Shown here: positions 31,951 through 45,040 of the stretch, in pieces
How the letters are laid out: each line of letters opens with the position of its first letter
Numbering within the stretch: position 1 is the first letter of the stretch
Source: Solenopsis invicta
Taxonomy: Eukaryota > Arthropoda > Insecta > Hymenoptera > Formicidae
Reading direction: 5' to 3'
Length of the DNA stretch: 64,000 nucleotides
NCBI RefSeq assembly: GCF_016802725.1
Contig: NC_052679.1
Span: 3,286,001 to 3,350,000, forward strand
Position numbers and translations under genes: made by a program
The notes under the pieces: model-generated
The model's input: the letters and a program-made list of their open reading frames with translations, nothing else
Databases searched by the model: none
Told to the model about the DNA's origin: nothing

Positions 31951-34900
31951 TACCGTGTCTACCGTCCTAGTTTAGATCGTCTCACATTTCATTCGTTTCT
32001 TATTAATTATTATTATAATTATTTTATTATTATCTAGGTTGTCTCTTATTAATTATCGTTACAAAGTCACTGAAACGATACATCGATAATTGAGAATTTT
32101 GTCACATATTGCCGTATAATGATTTAATATTAAAATTTAATTTAATTGGCATTTAATACTATAATATCCACTTATTTATTCGTTATTTTACGTATACATT
32201 TATTTCACCTATTTAATATTTAATATTTTATTCAATTGTTTCGTGTTTGATGAATGCAAAAGTTATGCGAGAGATGAAAATTTCACGTGCCATTTTCTTC
32301 CTCCGAAGACGAGTGGACCTCTCATACCGCGGTTAAAATAAAGCTACAGGAATTGCCTTTTGCCTCGCACACCTCGTTTCTCGCGTCGTTTCCCTATTAA
32401 TCTATCACTTTGATCGTAAGTTTGTACGTAACTTTTTCAATTTGGCAGAAGGCCATCCTCCGCCAGACCAATAATCCAGCGTCTATCGCGGAAGCCAGGC
32501 GACGAAAGGGTTGAAAGATCGTCCCAGAATGAGCGTTTATCCAGGTCATATCGCGTCTGTTCGCTGCTCATTACGTTAAACAATACTGAGCGACAATAAT
32601 TAAATTTGTTTTGCCCTTTAAATCCCGTTAGCGTCGTAAACAATGCTGCAATGATGCACCTGCACGAACCGGGAGACTTGTAACTTCTAGCTTAACGTGC
32701 GATATCTTGCCGATCGATATCGAGGGGCCGATACTGATGCCTTTGTTAACCAAGTTATTAAACTTCCGCCTGGCTGGTCGACGCCCTCGAGAGTTAACGG
32801 ATAAACGCACGTAAGATAAGTTTTACGCCCAATTTAGTGCTCGTTATTTACTTTGGCCGCGATTTAACCGAGGGTTTCACTTTGATCCTCGCAGTAAAAA
32901 TGAAGGTACATAAGTTATTGTACTTTTATTGGTCCTTACCTACCGCCACCGGGGGCATCAACGGCGCGAGAGGGTTGAACGACCACACCACGTTTCCACA
33001 GAGGGAAAAGGCAAAGGGAAAGGGAAAGGGCAGAAGCAGGAAGTGTGGCAGCAGCGACTTTACCGTCGATCGCCTGATAGACTTCCGCGAGCGAAAAAGG
33101 GCAGCCCTGGTCGTTTGATGTGCATCGCGGAATATTCACGTACAGCGGACAAAAATCTTTTTGTCGTTTTTCCCTCCCCCTCGATGAATATTCCATTCTG
33201 AAGTCAGCGAGCGAGCAAGCGAGAGCTTAATTTTTTTATGTCGAGTCCTGGAATATTCAACGGAACGATTTATGGGTCTCTGTCGTCTCGGCCGGCCTGA
33301 GATATCGCGATTTCTCGCTGTACACGCCGTTTCTTCGCCTCCGTCTCCGTGCAGATCGATCCTTGTTTGCCTGAATTCTCTCGCGGGACCTGCGGCAATA
33401 TTAACGTGTCCGCGACGCGGCGTGGCACCCTCTCGTACGCCCCGGTCGTCAAGTAGTCTGTTGTACGCGATGCGCCTGAAAATTGCGCGTAAGTATCGGT
33501 TGCGGGACCATCGCTAGCCGGGCACGGCTCGTTCCGAGCCTCTTTACGTACGGCTCTTACGTACGTACGGGGCCGGTGGTCGCGAGATAATGAAGGAGGA
33601 GAAAAAGAGGGACGAAAGTAGGAAGGAAAAAAAGAAGCATATAGTTACACACCGGCCGCCTGCTGCTCGCCTGCAGCGGCGCGCACCGGGTTGCTTTCGG
33701 CAGGTGGCACTTTGTAACCTTTGTGCATCCGGGCGCGCGTTGCATTTACCTGCATACTCCGCGGACGGCGAGCAACCTGCCGGCCACGCCACGGGATCGT
33801 GCCACGCACAGGTGCGAGAGTTGATTTCGGAGGCCCGCCGCGCGCCGTAGCGCAAAGAGTAAAACAAAACGCACACCCCGCATCTGGCGGCGCTTGACGA
33901 AACGCATCGGCTGTCATTCTACGAATTTGTGTACACTGCCAGGCAGCAGCAGCAGCAACTTTCTTCCACGCGTACATCTCGTTTTGCAAGACAAATTTTG
34001 GGACAGTTGTCTCCTTAAATAATTTATGCGCTTTGAAATCGTCTCGTTGTACGTTCTTCCAAATAATTTGAGATAATTCTCCACTTTTTACGTTCATTAA
34101 TTATGTAAAATTCACTGGTGACCTACGGAGCGCGTGGCTCGCGCGATTTTAAAAATGTCACAGTGACATGTCAGCTTTGCGACTTTAGAAGAAATTAGCT
34201 TGGAGTTAAGAGAATATGGTACTTGTGTGGAGAACACCGGCAGCTGGTGGTCGTCGCACCTGCCTGCTGCGGTCGCTGATCCTTTAAAGAACCATTTGAC
34301 AACTTCCCAGACATCTGTTCTCCATCCGAGAGAGAATATTAGAGAGACAGAATACGCGGAGGAAGTCAATGACCGTCGTATAATATACTGACTTTTGTTT
34401 TTAATAATGTACATTTCGCGCGCTTGAGTTTCGAAAACCTATTAAATTGAACCGTCATTTTGCGAGAATACGCGATGCTTCCCGGAAATAACGCGACAAT
34501 CGTAATCGCAATACATCAAATTTTACTGTCGTATAGCTTAGCAAAATTCGAATACGACGCGCACTCTCGGAAAGGTATACAACCACGTCCGGTGTTTAAA
34601 AGCTATCCAAGCTCTTTGACGGCGAAGAGAATTACATTCGATGCAATGCGCGTGATAGACCATCTGTTCTGATTCCGGTTAATTACTTGTTTAATCTAAA
34701 CACCTAAAATAAAAAAGGTACAATGGAAGGTAAGAGGAAAACGAGGAGATAGATCTCTTCTATAAAATATAATGTTTAAAACTTCTTACTACATCTCTTT
34801 TGTAATGAAATATGTAATTTTATATGTAATTCTGTTAACCAATGTTACAATAATTAATATCATAAAAACCAATAATTTTTTTAAAATAATTATTTTATTG

Positions 34901-36835
34901 AGAAATTGTCTCATTGTTATTCAAAAGTCCTTTTGAAATGACATGTATTCGCATATAATTGCTATTAATATAGAAGCAAGTCACTCTTAGTGGCCGTACA
35001 AGAGGTTATTGAGTGAAAATCAGTTTGCAAACGCCACGTGTGTGCTGCCGGTGTTTGGAGTTTCTCGAATCCATTGCGGCCTCGCATCTGGGTACCTTTC
35101 AAATATATTCAATGGACAATGCACAATGTCAAGTTTCCTTGCGCAATCGAGTTTCAGCCCCGGGGCTTCTCTTCGCCTGTATCTCCGGCACCGAGCAGGT
35201 GCAAACGTTGATTCCCGCAGCTGCGGCCGTGCACCGGAGAATTTCGTATACGCGTCCCCCGTCTCTCTTTTCTTTATAATCTCGACGAGCCAATCTGGAA
35301 AGTCCTCTATAGTTGGGACTTTCAATCCCCGTCTTACGCTCTTCAATCCGTGCCTCAGCTCCAGCGATTCCACCCAGGACTTTCCCGGCGCTAGAGCGAA
35401 ATAATCTGAAATTACTCGACGTATTCCTATTCACTCCGGCGCTTCTTAACGCTCGCATAAAAGTCTGTTATTTCAAAAATGAAATCTTTGCATCGAGCCG
35501 GGCCGACTCGACCCGGCTTCGCTCGGGGTCACTCCAAACTTTTCTCCGCAAAGTGCGAAACTTTTAAACTAACAATATTAAATATTGCTAGCCGTTATCC
35601 CTCGCGACGCCAGGAGAGAGATCGTTACATACGAAAGCTAATTTGCGCGCCTGCAACTTCAAACACTGTTATCCTAATTATGAAGGTTGACGAAATTTTA
35701 CCTGAGACTTTGTACGTAGCTGCGAGATTTTTACTTAATTTCAGAGACGCGACGCTATTAGACCAGACATGTTTGAATTTTTTTTTTTTTTTTTTTTTTT
35801 GTAATAAAGTGACATTTTAATTTTTTGAGCATTGATTTATTTAATTGTCGAAAAAAATGTTATCTTGAGTAAATAACATCTCTCTGTCAAAGGTAATTTT
35901 AGAGAAAATCGAGTCTGAGTAAACTTTACATCTATGTCACTAATTCAAAGATTAAAGCCATCGGAAACGGTACGTTACATAATGCAAATTTGAACAAGAT
36001 ACTGCTGGAGATTCGACTGGAATGCTTCGCTAGGAAAACATCTCCCTGGCATCAAATACGGGGCTCCGAATCTCCTCGGGTCGCAGAGACGGCGGCGTGT
36101 CCGTTGGCGTGCGCACGCCGAATTGCCGCTCGATAGTGTCTCTTATCGAACCATTCGTACATCCGTCGACGGGGCTTATCGATAGCGATAAGAGTGAAAA
36201 CGACCCCCCGAAGGCGTCCCCTTGGAAGAACGCCTTTAATGAGCCGTCAATAGATATACTCATCGGCTCGAATTTTTTCGAGTGAGAAATTGTCTTGTTG
36301 ATTTAAATTCGTGGCCCGAGCAATTCTTATCGCGCCCCGATTATCGAACGTGCCTAAATCGACCGGCGGCGTCCCTAGATTATCCTCTCAAGTTTGCGGA
36401 CCATATGGCGAGACTTGAAAGAAACACGTCCCTCTCGCCGATATAACGTCTCCTCCCACGAGCGATCAGATAAAGTCCGATATATCGATCACCGAATAGA
36501 AGTGGAGGATCCTCGGTAACGACGTCATTTTCTGTCCGACTCTCGGCTCGCCTTCGCGCACGTGTTATTATCGTATTTATACGCGTATCGCGTTACACGA
36601 ATTATTTTTATCCACTATCGGTTAGTTCTAAATATAGTCGAACCCTTTCCTTCGGCGTACTCGTGCGGAATTAATGACTCTTCTCCTGTATTAATATATA
36701 GGATGCTGTTAAAGAAACTATCGTGCAGATAAATAACAACACTTTACTCTTTAGTTAATTTCACGTAAACATTGCCGCAGAAGTTTAACTTGAGTTTTGC
36801 TTAGAGAAACATTTCTTTAACATAAGGAAATAAGA
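31951..36835. other. Gene-free stretch
   Basis: AT-rich 31980-32270, CpG-rich 32280-34350, AT-rich 34680-34980, CpG-rich 35000-35560, then mixed. A GGGAAA hexanucleotide tract lies at 33003-33030, a 23-base poly-T at 35778-35800 and a perfect palindrome GGCGTGCGCACGCC at 36106-36119. Frames at 33544-34097, 35009-35458 and 36030-36285 overlap on both strands without recognisable motifs. No exon is supported. Confidence 0.35.
35778..35800. repeat. Poly-T run (23)
   Basis: Twenty-three consecutive T. It is immediately followed by GTAATAAAG with AT-rich DNA. No retroposon body with target duplications was recognised upstream or downstream. Confidence 0.9.
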
Positions 36836-37048
36836 TACACGGAAAGAATCATTTTATTGCAGCATCTAAAAATTTAGGTAGGTTACAGATCAGAAAATAA
36901 TTTTATATTGGACCAGCAAAATAATTATGTAATACAATAATGTTGTAAACAATTTTCACATTTATAGTAACCAAGTTAAACAATTTTTAAATGGTTTAAC
37001 ATAATTATTGTCACATCAGTATTTTAGCAAAATTATTTCTTACGTGTA
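36836..37048 (+). mobile_element. Family A short inverted-repeat element, copy 5 (best preserved)
   Basis: The ends read TACACGGAAAGAATCATTTT and AAATTATTTCTTACGTGTA, so CACGGAAAG and CTTACGTG are flanked by TA on both sides. Inside, CATCTAAAAATTTAGG, CAGATCAGAAAATAATTTTA and GCAAAATAATTATG face TAACATAATTATTGTCACAT and CAGTATTTTAGC. At 213 bp with a TA target it resembles a Tc1/mariner-derived MITE. The superfamily is inference. It is noncoding. Confidence 0.85.
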
Positions 37049-40000
37049 GATAGCAACGGAAAAATTTGTTTTAATTATAAAAATTATTTGGAGACGCATT
37101 TTTCGCATAATACATTTCTTCCTACTTTTCTCTTTTAAAATCAATTGCTTATATTTCATATTGTTTTACGAAGGACTTAACTACGAATTCAGCTATACGA
37201 TCATCAGACTTGAAATGTGCCGCATGTTCTCTTGAGAAGAAGAACGCCAATGTTCTAATTTGCCTGGTATTTTCTTGATGAGACGACAAAAAGAGCGAAA
37301 AGTCGTTTCGCTCAAGGCGCGAGGCGGCGTCTAATAAGCCGCCTTGCTCGCCGTCCTTGAAAAAATCGAACGCATCACGAGTTGCGTAACCTAAATGTCC
37401 CTCCATCCGTTCGATCGGTCCATTATTCTCGCCCCGACGAGCCGTGCGATAAACAAAGCCTCGTGGAAATGGCGCGGCGACGACGCGATGCCTTGAGGCT
37501 GCTGTACATGCGGTACCTTGCTGCTGCTGCTGTTGCTGCTGTTGCTGCTGTACGTGGATACGGGCGGGCGTACATGTGGCTACTAATAAGCCTGTCACAT
37601 ATGTGCTTAGCATTATGCCGGAAAATTGTGAACGATGTACAGGGGACGCGAATGCGGGTGCCATGTCTGCGTTACGTCATACATACCTCTTCGATTAATT
37701 AACTTTCCCGTTATGCATTTTCTGATTGACCCATGTCATTCCTGCGTGCGAGATAATTAGGGTGTTTATTATCCGAGGATAAACCGGAAATACCTGATAT
37801 TTTTAGGAAATTAGTTATTCTTGAAAATCATGAATTTTCACGGGAAGTTATTAGGAAAATTTTTTAAATTTTACTTTCAAATTTAAATTCCAACTCTGAG
37901 AAAAAGATGAGCAAAGAATCTTTTATTTTTCTTGATAAAATAAAATCGATTAGCAACAAATAAATGACATAGACAATCCGTGTATTTTCTCGTGTAACTT
38001 GCGAGCTTTTATTAAAAAAATTAATGATAATAGAAAGTGATTCATCGTTTTAAATCGGCGTTGCGTGTTTAATAATTATAATCTAGATCTGTTTGTGAAC
38101 AGATTGTTATATGCCACACACACACACATTTTCAATTCATATTATTTATTTTTAATATTTTCTCAAATTTAATATTCAAAACTTGCACTTTTCTTAATAA
38201 TTAAAAGATTAACATTAAAAGGTGCAATGTAATAAATGTATTTCACAGCTGCGTTAAAAATTTCTTTATACTTACCTGAAATTGTAAATAAAATCTGGGA
38301 ATTCTTAAATAATTCTTTTACAAAATTTGAGTAACCACTTTAATAATATATGTATTGCAAAGAACCAAATACCTGTATTTCGACTAATTTGGATCTTCAA
38401 TTCATCAGTTACTTCTTAATCTAAATTTCTCAATCTCGAACTAAATTCAAACATTCTAATCAGTTTAAGCGGTTAAGCGGGAGATTCATAAAACGTGTTA
38501 TGAGACTTATGAGCTATAAAACATAACAAATGAATCATTAACTCGTCGTTTGAACAATTATTGTAAATGTTTAAATGTTTAGATCGAGCTCAATAATGAA
38601 AGTAAAATAGTTGGCCCGCTGTGCTCGGAAGGAAAAACTTCATTAGACATTTACGCCATGTGTTCTTTCAGTTCTTTTGCGTTGCGTATGCTCGTCCATT
38701 TCGAGATCTTCCGGGTTTAACAGGAGATCTTTCCTTACGTCGTGCCAGCGCGGTAGACTATTTAAATTTTCACGGGGATTAAATTTATAATAACCCGACT
38801 GGCGCATCTGCCCTTCTTTTTTTAAAATGCAGCGCTTTCTTGCATGCGGGATTAAGAGTATCCTAGATTCACTGCATATTCTCTTGAATAATTAACGGAT
38901 TTTGGAGAATTGAGCTATGAGAACGTAAATATATAACATCAGTCTTAAAGATATTATAAAAAAAAGTAGTATCGCGCAAGAGCTTAAACTTTCGATTTTA
39001 ATTTGTGAGTAGGGAAATGCACGTTGTTGAAAATTCAAAAGTTGTAACGAGACGAAGGTCGTCATGAGACTCTCTTAAAGAAAAAAATTCGGCTACATAT
39101 TCACCAGGTATATAGTACGTTCTTGGAGAGCAATGAATCTGGGACATCCTCTATGTGTGCGTATCGTATGTGCGCGAGTGTACAAGATTTTTCTCTAAAA
39201 AATAAGAGAATGGAAGGAGATTTCGTTGATTCTAATTGCGCTCGACTAACGCACCGACCGGCACCTTGCCTGTTTAATTATAATTCCAACCATCCCCGCG
39301 GAACTTCGCTCCAAAGTTTCGGGTTACGTTGGGGAACGATCGTGGCCTCTTTCGCCGCAATCATAAAATTTAATGGAAATTAAATTATGGCGCGCCGTAG
39401 TGCAATATTTCGCGCCAATCTTCCCCGCGGATGAGAGTGGGAGAGGAGGGGAAAGAGTTACGAGGAGGAATGAGATGGACGAGGTGGAGCGAGGAGGAGA
39501 GCCGAGGAGAAAACCGGGGAAAAAAGCGCAAGCCGCTATTACGAAACGTCAAGAAACAATTATTATCGCGCCATAACGCGGCGTAGACACGCCAATTAGG
39601 AGGCGCCAGTCGTTGCGATTGCGCCCAGTTTTTACGGTGCTACCACAGCCTTACATAATCTCCCTTGTGCTCAAAGAGCTTCCGTAATTCTTGGTCTAAT
39701 CAAGCCACGCTACTTCTTCTCCTCTACCTGTTTGCTTCGCCTCCCTTTTTCATTGTTTCTCTTTCCCTCCCGTCCCTTCGCTTTTCCGCCTCTTCCTCGG
39801 CCTTCCTCCCGTTTTTATTCTTTAAGGAAAAATAACGTTATTAACATCCGACGTTGACGAGCCAGGCACATTCCTTAAAAGGTTTCTTATCGCATGGTCT
39901 TCTGACGAATGACAACTTCCTTTCGAAGAACCCATACAATCTTTTGTTGTATTACAGTCTCTGCTTTGAAAGTTCTTACAAATAATTTACAACCTGAATA

Positions 40001-40980
40001 TTCTTAGATTTCGCTTTATGTGTCCAAACATGAAGAGAAAACTTGTTTTTTGTTACACACAATTTTTCGCTCTGTTGAGCTTAATAATACAAAATTTACG
40101 ATGTTTTGCATTCCAATCAACTAAAATATTCGGTAACATTAATCCAAGAGGATCACTTGTTTTTTTACATCCGTCAAAAAGATGAAGCTCACGTCGCAAC
40201 AAATTCTTTTGTTAATCCATGCCTATCTTTTTTATTCAAAAATTCTAAAACCAATCTTGAAACCAAATTGCAAAAATCCCTGGTAATAATTTATTATTTA
40301 TGTTATAAAACTAATCAAGTTTGATAAGAGTTTATATTATAAATTCGAAATACAAAAATATGAATTTGAGGTTTGAAAAGTGTTAGAAGCTATTAATATT
40401 TATACAAAATAAAATATATATTTATACAAAATAAAAAATTTATGTCATATTTTTATAAACGTTTATTTTCATTGAGAAAAAGTTTTATATAATTTTTATA
40501 TAATTTAATACATAAATATAATAAAAAAAAACCATTTTTAATCTGTAAGAAACAATACAATATAAATAATTTTACATCATAGTGACTTAGTCTTGGATAT
40601 TAAAATTTAAATAACACAATATAAATTGTAGAACAGTCAATAATACACAATATGTAGTTAATAGCGATGATTCTAAACTGGGGTGTGAAAATCAACCTAG
40701 ATGATTGTTTACGCAGAAAAAAAAGGGAGGGTGATTATTCGCGACGCAGGAGACAACGAAGACGCGGCCGCGCGGTGAAATCGTATAACGTTATACGACA
40801 ATCGCGCTTTGAGAATTCTACGATCAGAGCGGAAAGTTTCTCGTCGCCGGTCGGGTCGACCTTCTTTCTCTAGTTGCGCGCAATTCCGTGACGTCGCGAC
40901 AATTCCGTTGCCATAGATGGTGCAATCGGTGAGCTGCTGCGCAATTTGCACAGCGTACAAGCAGTCGCGTACGTACCGTA
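37049..40980. other. Gene-free stretch with CTG-type repeat
   Basis: CpG-rich 37180-37680 including the CTG/TTG repeat at 37519-37550, which gives a poly-Gln stretch in a minus-strand frame (37149-37664). That frame is not otherwise protein-like. 37700-39050 is AT-rich. 39060-39900 is CpG-rich with a short frame at 39373-39576 rich in Glu/Arg. 39960-40640 is AT-rich with a small 20-bp tandem repeat (ATTTATACAAAATAAA) at 40399-40437. No exon is supported. Confidence 0.35.
37519..37550. repeat. (CTG/TTG)n trinucleotide repeat
   Basis: About ten trinucleotide units of CTG with two TTG variants, read directly. Confidence 0.95.
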
Positions 40981-43423
40981 CACGTAGGTACCGTGTACGG
41001 ATACGTGCCACGTGTGTGCGCATACGTACGTACGTGCGTGCGTGCGTGCCTGCGTGCGTGCGTGTCTGCTTGCGTGCGTGAATGCGTGTACGTCGCAGGC
41101 AGTGGCAAAGATTGATGTCACGGGCCGGCCAACCGATGATCTTGGCCCGGTTCCCACTGCCGATATATCAACGGCTTCGAGCGGTTCTACGTACGAGCGA
41201 GCGTTCTCCACTCGACGCGCATACTAATCCCCGGTGTAAAACCGTAAAAACGTAATGCATGCAGGTATAATGCATAAGCCGCGCTTGACGCAGAATTAAC
41301 GTGACGCAAAGAGAGCGACGAGTAAAAAATTGCCAGTGGCTAAATCGCGCTGCTTTTACGTTACACCGCTCGAATTTAGTCGTGTAATGACCGGGAAATT
41401 AATTAGCATTCCAAATTACACCGCGCACGTATAATATTCTCGTAAGATAGCGGGAGGGGGGGGACCGGATAGGTACATCGGCAGGTTAATAGTTACGACT
41501 CGAGTACACGATCCGCCTCGCGCAAGATCCGTAAAATGTTCCCGCGCGTGGTTTGCGGATTTCAGGTTTTTCCCAGACTTTACAACGTAATTTCGAAACG
41601 ACGATTTCGAAGCTGAGAGATTCCGCTGTGCCACGATCGACACGAGGATATTATCGATGAGAGAGGAGGGGGGGGGGTCTAATTGGCCTTAGGCGCCGAT
41701 AGAGGAAAGTTAACAGTCTGCGTTCGCACGGCACATTTCATCGATGGGGGTCTAGCGTCACGTTCTCGCACGCGCAATCGCGCCGAACAACCGAATTTTC
41801 GCGACCGTCTGCCACACATTAGAATCGCGCGAACAATCGTCGCGATTTCTAATTGCCCGGCGTCGATGTCGCGCATCCTCTCCCGCCCAACGAGAGGCGG
41901 CGGGCGTCGACAAAGCACGACAGGTACGCGATCCTCGGCACACAGGTGCGCCCGCCATCCGTCGTTAATTAATGCTAATGCGGCTAACGAGCGTCGGTTA
42001 CTTTGTAATTCGACGACGGTTTAGCGGCGCGAAAACCGTTATCCGGAATTATCCGAGGATCTCTCCTCGTTCTTTCTCCTCGCCGCATCTTGTCTCCCGT
42101 TTCTCCCTTCTCATCCTGCGGCGCACCGCGCCGTCCGGCGGTATTGCGTGAAGAGGTGCGCCGAAAGACAAACAACCGCTACAAAGAGCTTCTTTTAAAG
42201 AGTAATCGTTACCCGACGTGAGCCGCAAAAAGGCGTCGACTTCATTCTTCTCAACCTTTCGTCCCTGTAAAGAGCCCCTCTCGCACCTGTAAATGTAATA
42301 AATTGCTCACCGCGAATTACTGTACAACTTCAACGATCGTGGTTCTCGATCGACATTCCGTTCATCAATTGGAGAATCGCGGCCCTAATATCGCCCGCTA
42401 ATTCTGTCCAACGTCGGACGTTGATATTATGTGCCGGAAAGAGGATTGAAATCCGACGTCGATGACGTCATTCTACATAGAGCTATTCACAGGTGTCCGT
42501 CATTCCAGCCTGCAACCGTCATCTTCATTCGTCGGAATATTGACGCAAGAATTCCATAGACTGTAATCGGCTTTAGATTAGTAACATTTCGATCGCTCCG
42601 CAACCGGAATCCGATTTCGCGACAACCGGAGCACCGCTTTTCCGGCCGTTAACGCGGATGCTGCTGTATCGAATTCCATCCCGTACACTGATCCATTTTA
42701 TTTTCGTATCCTCTTTTTAGCGTACGATAAATCTGGAAAATTATTTGTAAATTTAAAATATCCGAAAACGAGACCGTGGGGATTCTTCTACCGAGGAATT
42801 AAAATTGCAAGAAGGGAGGAAAGTTCAAGTAAGAATTTTAAGAAATAATTGAGATCTCTTGGTAGATTGAGTCTTGAAATTTGTGGAGAGCATTATAAAC
42901 GAAAAAGTTATCGTTTATGAGCAAAAATAATTTGTATTAATAATTACTTTAGTTAATTAATCGACACCAAAAAAAAAAAAAATAAGATCGTGCCATTCGA
43001 TCACCGAGTTTCCATTTTTGCACCGCGACGAGTTCTCGCCGTTTACGAGTGTGTAATTTTAATTTCACGACCTTGAGACGCAGAAATGATCTTACTCGGG
43101 TTTACGAGTTTTTAATGAAAAAATTGTGGGCACATCGGCGATAACCGCGCCGCGCACACCGAAGCGACGAGCACTTGTCGTCGCGGCGTGATCGCCGTCG
43201 GTTTGCGATTGATTTGCAATCAAGCCGGAAGCAAGCGGCTCTCGGCGACTGTCTCGGTGAACGCGTCGAAACGTTTTGGATTCCTGCAGTCGCACGTCAC
43301 GCCTCACATTTCACGCGCGTCTCGCGCCGCTCCATTCCGACACCGCGCGCTTCTGTTTCTTCGCTTCTAGCTTTTAATCGGATCGTGTTGACATTCCGCG
43401 ACGCGATGACCGCATCGTTGCCT
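40981..43423. other. Gene-free CpG-rich stretch
   Basis: It includes the CGTG-type tetranucleotide tract and, just before it, the inverted repeat CCGTACAC/GTGTACGG (40976-41000). Overlapping frames at 40709-41227, 41679-42024 and 43092-43519 on both strands show no recognisable domain. The His/Thr/Arg-rich minus-strand frames near 41000 translate the tetranucleotide repeat. 42690-43010 is AT-rich with a poly-A run. No exon is supported. Confidence 0.35.
41021..41088. repeat. (TACG)n/(TGCG)n alternating purine-pyrimidine repeat
   Basis: TACG units pass into TGCG units with scattered CCTG, TCTG and TTG variants. The tract alternates purine and pyrimidine for most of its length, a composition that favours left-handed helix. 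Confidence 0.9.
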
Positions 43424-43453
43424 GGCGGCGCGGCGCGGCGCGGCGCGGCGCGT
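43424..43453. repeat. (GGCGC)n pentanucleotide repeat
   Basis: Six consecutive GGCGC units. Confidence 0.95.
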
Positions 43454-45040
43454 TGCGGTGCTTGTCGCACGCTACCTACGTGCATCTGCTTTGACATCCG
43501 AACGCTGAAACAGGCATAAACGCGGAAAGAGACAGCCGGATCACCACTCTGCGATCGCGGATCATAAATACGATCGACAGCGGCAGTTTATCCCAATTCG
43601 TTTGCATAAAACGATAACCGGGCGACACCTCGCGGGGCGACGCTTATCGCGGGTACAATTTCATCCACTTCGTACAACGTCGTAATGCGCAATTGAAGGG
43701 GGTTTTCGACTCAATAAAGTTGTCAGAGGGAAGGCAAAGTGAGTTTACGCGGCGAGCTGCCAGTTGGAGTGCGCGAGAAGAAAAAGGAGGAAGAAAGGAG
43801 AGGAGGGAAGGAGAAAAAAAAAAGAGAAATTGCACCGGCGATGCACGCGGACGCGCGCGTATATGCGGGCTCACGGGCCCGCAATAATAATTTACCACCT
43901 CTAATTACATCCACGGTACTTTCCCCCGAAGTGCACTAATAACCCCGCCGGCCGGCAGCAGGGGCAGCTGCGCGCCGTTTTACAAATCTCGCATTTACAT
44001 TTACGACTCGTAACTTACGAGGTAGCGGCTCGTAAAGGAGCACAGCGTTAACGATAATTGCAACCTGGGCTACGCGCCGGCTACGTATATCGTTTCTGAT
44101 AAATTCTGCCTTTAATTAATCCGCCGAGTCGCCTTGACTCTCCGCGCGAGAGTCTTTTCTTTTGCGTTTGCCCCGGCGTTGTCGTGTCACGGCGCACCGA
44201 TTTCACAATACCCATCGTATAACGAAGCCTTCGATATCGGACGTGGGCGAACGCAATTTCCGTTTCGCGACGACGATCCAAGTTACGTGTGGCTGCTGGC
44301 GAGAGCTATGGTTTATCGATAATTGCCCTTGTATTTACAAGTAAGATTGCACGATGTACGATCGCATCACGAGGCAGACGCTGGCCGATGAATTTTTCAA
44401 CGAACCGAGGAAGACGGAGATCCGGAAGGAACAAGCGGACGAGAGTAGAAGGAAGTGTGATATCGTAGCGTTCCACGATGTGTAACACGACCCATGCCCG
44501 GAAAGATCATGTCGGCTCCGCGAGGCGTCTGGCCTTGAATCGATAGCCTAATGATAAAAAAAAGCTGTGGACACCACAGTCGCGCAGTGTGGCGTCTAGA
44601 CGAGATTGTAAAGAAACTGCGGTCGCCAAGGCTTTAATGCGATTCCATCCCAGACCGTCACGGATGCACCGTTCGCGCTCCTCGCGAACGGTACTAACTT
44701 CCTCTCGGATTCTCTCGTTCTCTCGTGCCTTGCAGTCTCTCAGATGACACCGTCTGGCTGTCAAGCTCCATCGCCGACTTGTAACTGCTAAGGAAGCGGC
44801 GTAGTTTTTTTTTCTCCCTCTCTCCTTTTCGCTCTCTTTACGACGTCCGGCGTGGTGACTTTCTTCCCTAGTCTTTAAAATGGTAAGCACATCTTTTATT
44901 TCGCATATGATCCTTGGCGCGATCGGATCGCGGGTTTGAAAGAAAACGGATGTTTTGACGAAAGTTAAAGAATATAACGAGACATTTATTTTTATAATTT
45001 CCGTATATCGTTATAGATAGCATAATGATGTAGCGCTCTA
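43454..45040. other. Gene-free stretch, CpG-rich then AT-rich
   Basis: CpG-rich to about 44880, with purine-rich tracts at 43780-43830. It contains the candidate small frame at 44354-44485, listed separately. The 127-codon minus-strand frame at 44507-44890 is Arg/Glu/Ser-rich with no recognised motif. Nothing else is supported. Confidence 0.35.
44354..44485 (+). CDS. Possible small open reading frame, 43 codons
   Basis: The ATG-initiated frame begins MYDRITRQTLADEFFNEPRK and continues with a charged segment rich in Glu, Arg and Lys, closing with DIVAFHDV before TAA. An in-frame TAA lies four codons upstream, so the frame is self-contained. Composition is strikingly protein-like compared with other frames nearby, with no simple-sequence bias. 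I recognise no domain or homologue. A 60-codon minus-strand frame overlaps it, and 43 codons can arise by chance. It could be a small peptide gene, an upstream frame or noise. Confidence 0.15.
   Translation: MYDRITRQTLADEFFNEPRKTEIRKEQADESRRKCDIVAFHDV

Noticed and set aside
35778..35800. Poly-T possibly marking a retroposon tail
   Set aside because: No target duplication, body or second copy was recognised.
37149..37664. 171-codon minus-strand frame with a poly-Gln tract
   Set aside because: The Gln run is the CTG/TTG repeat. The rest has no recognised domain and a plus-strand frame overlaps it.
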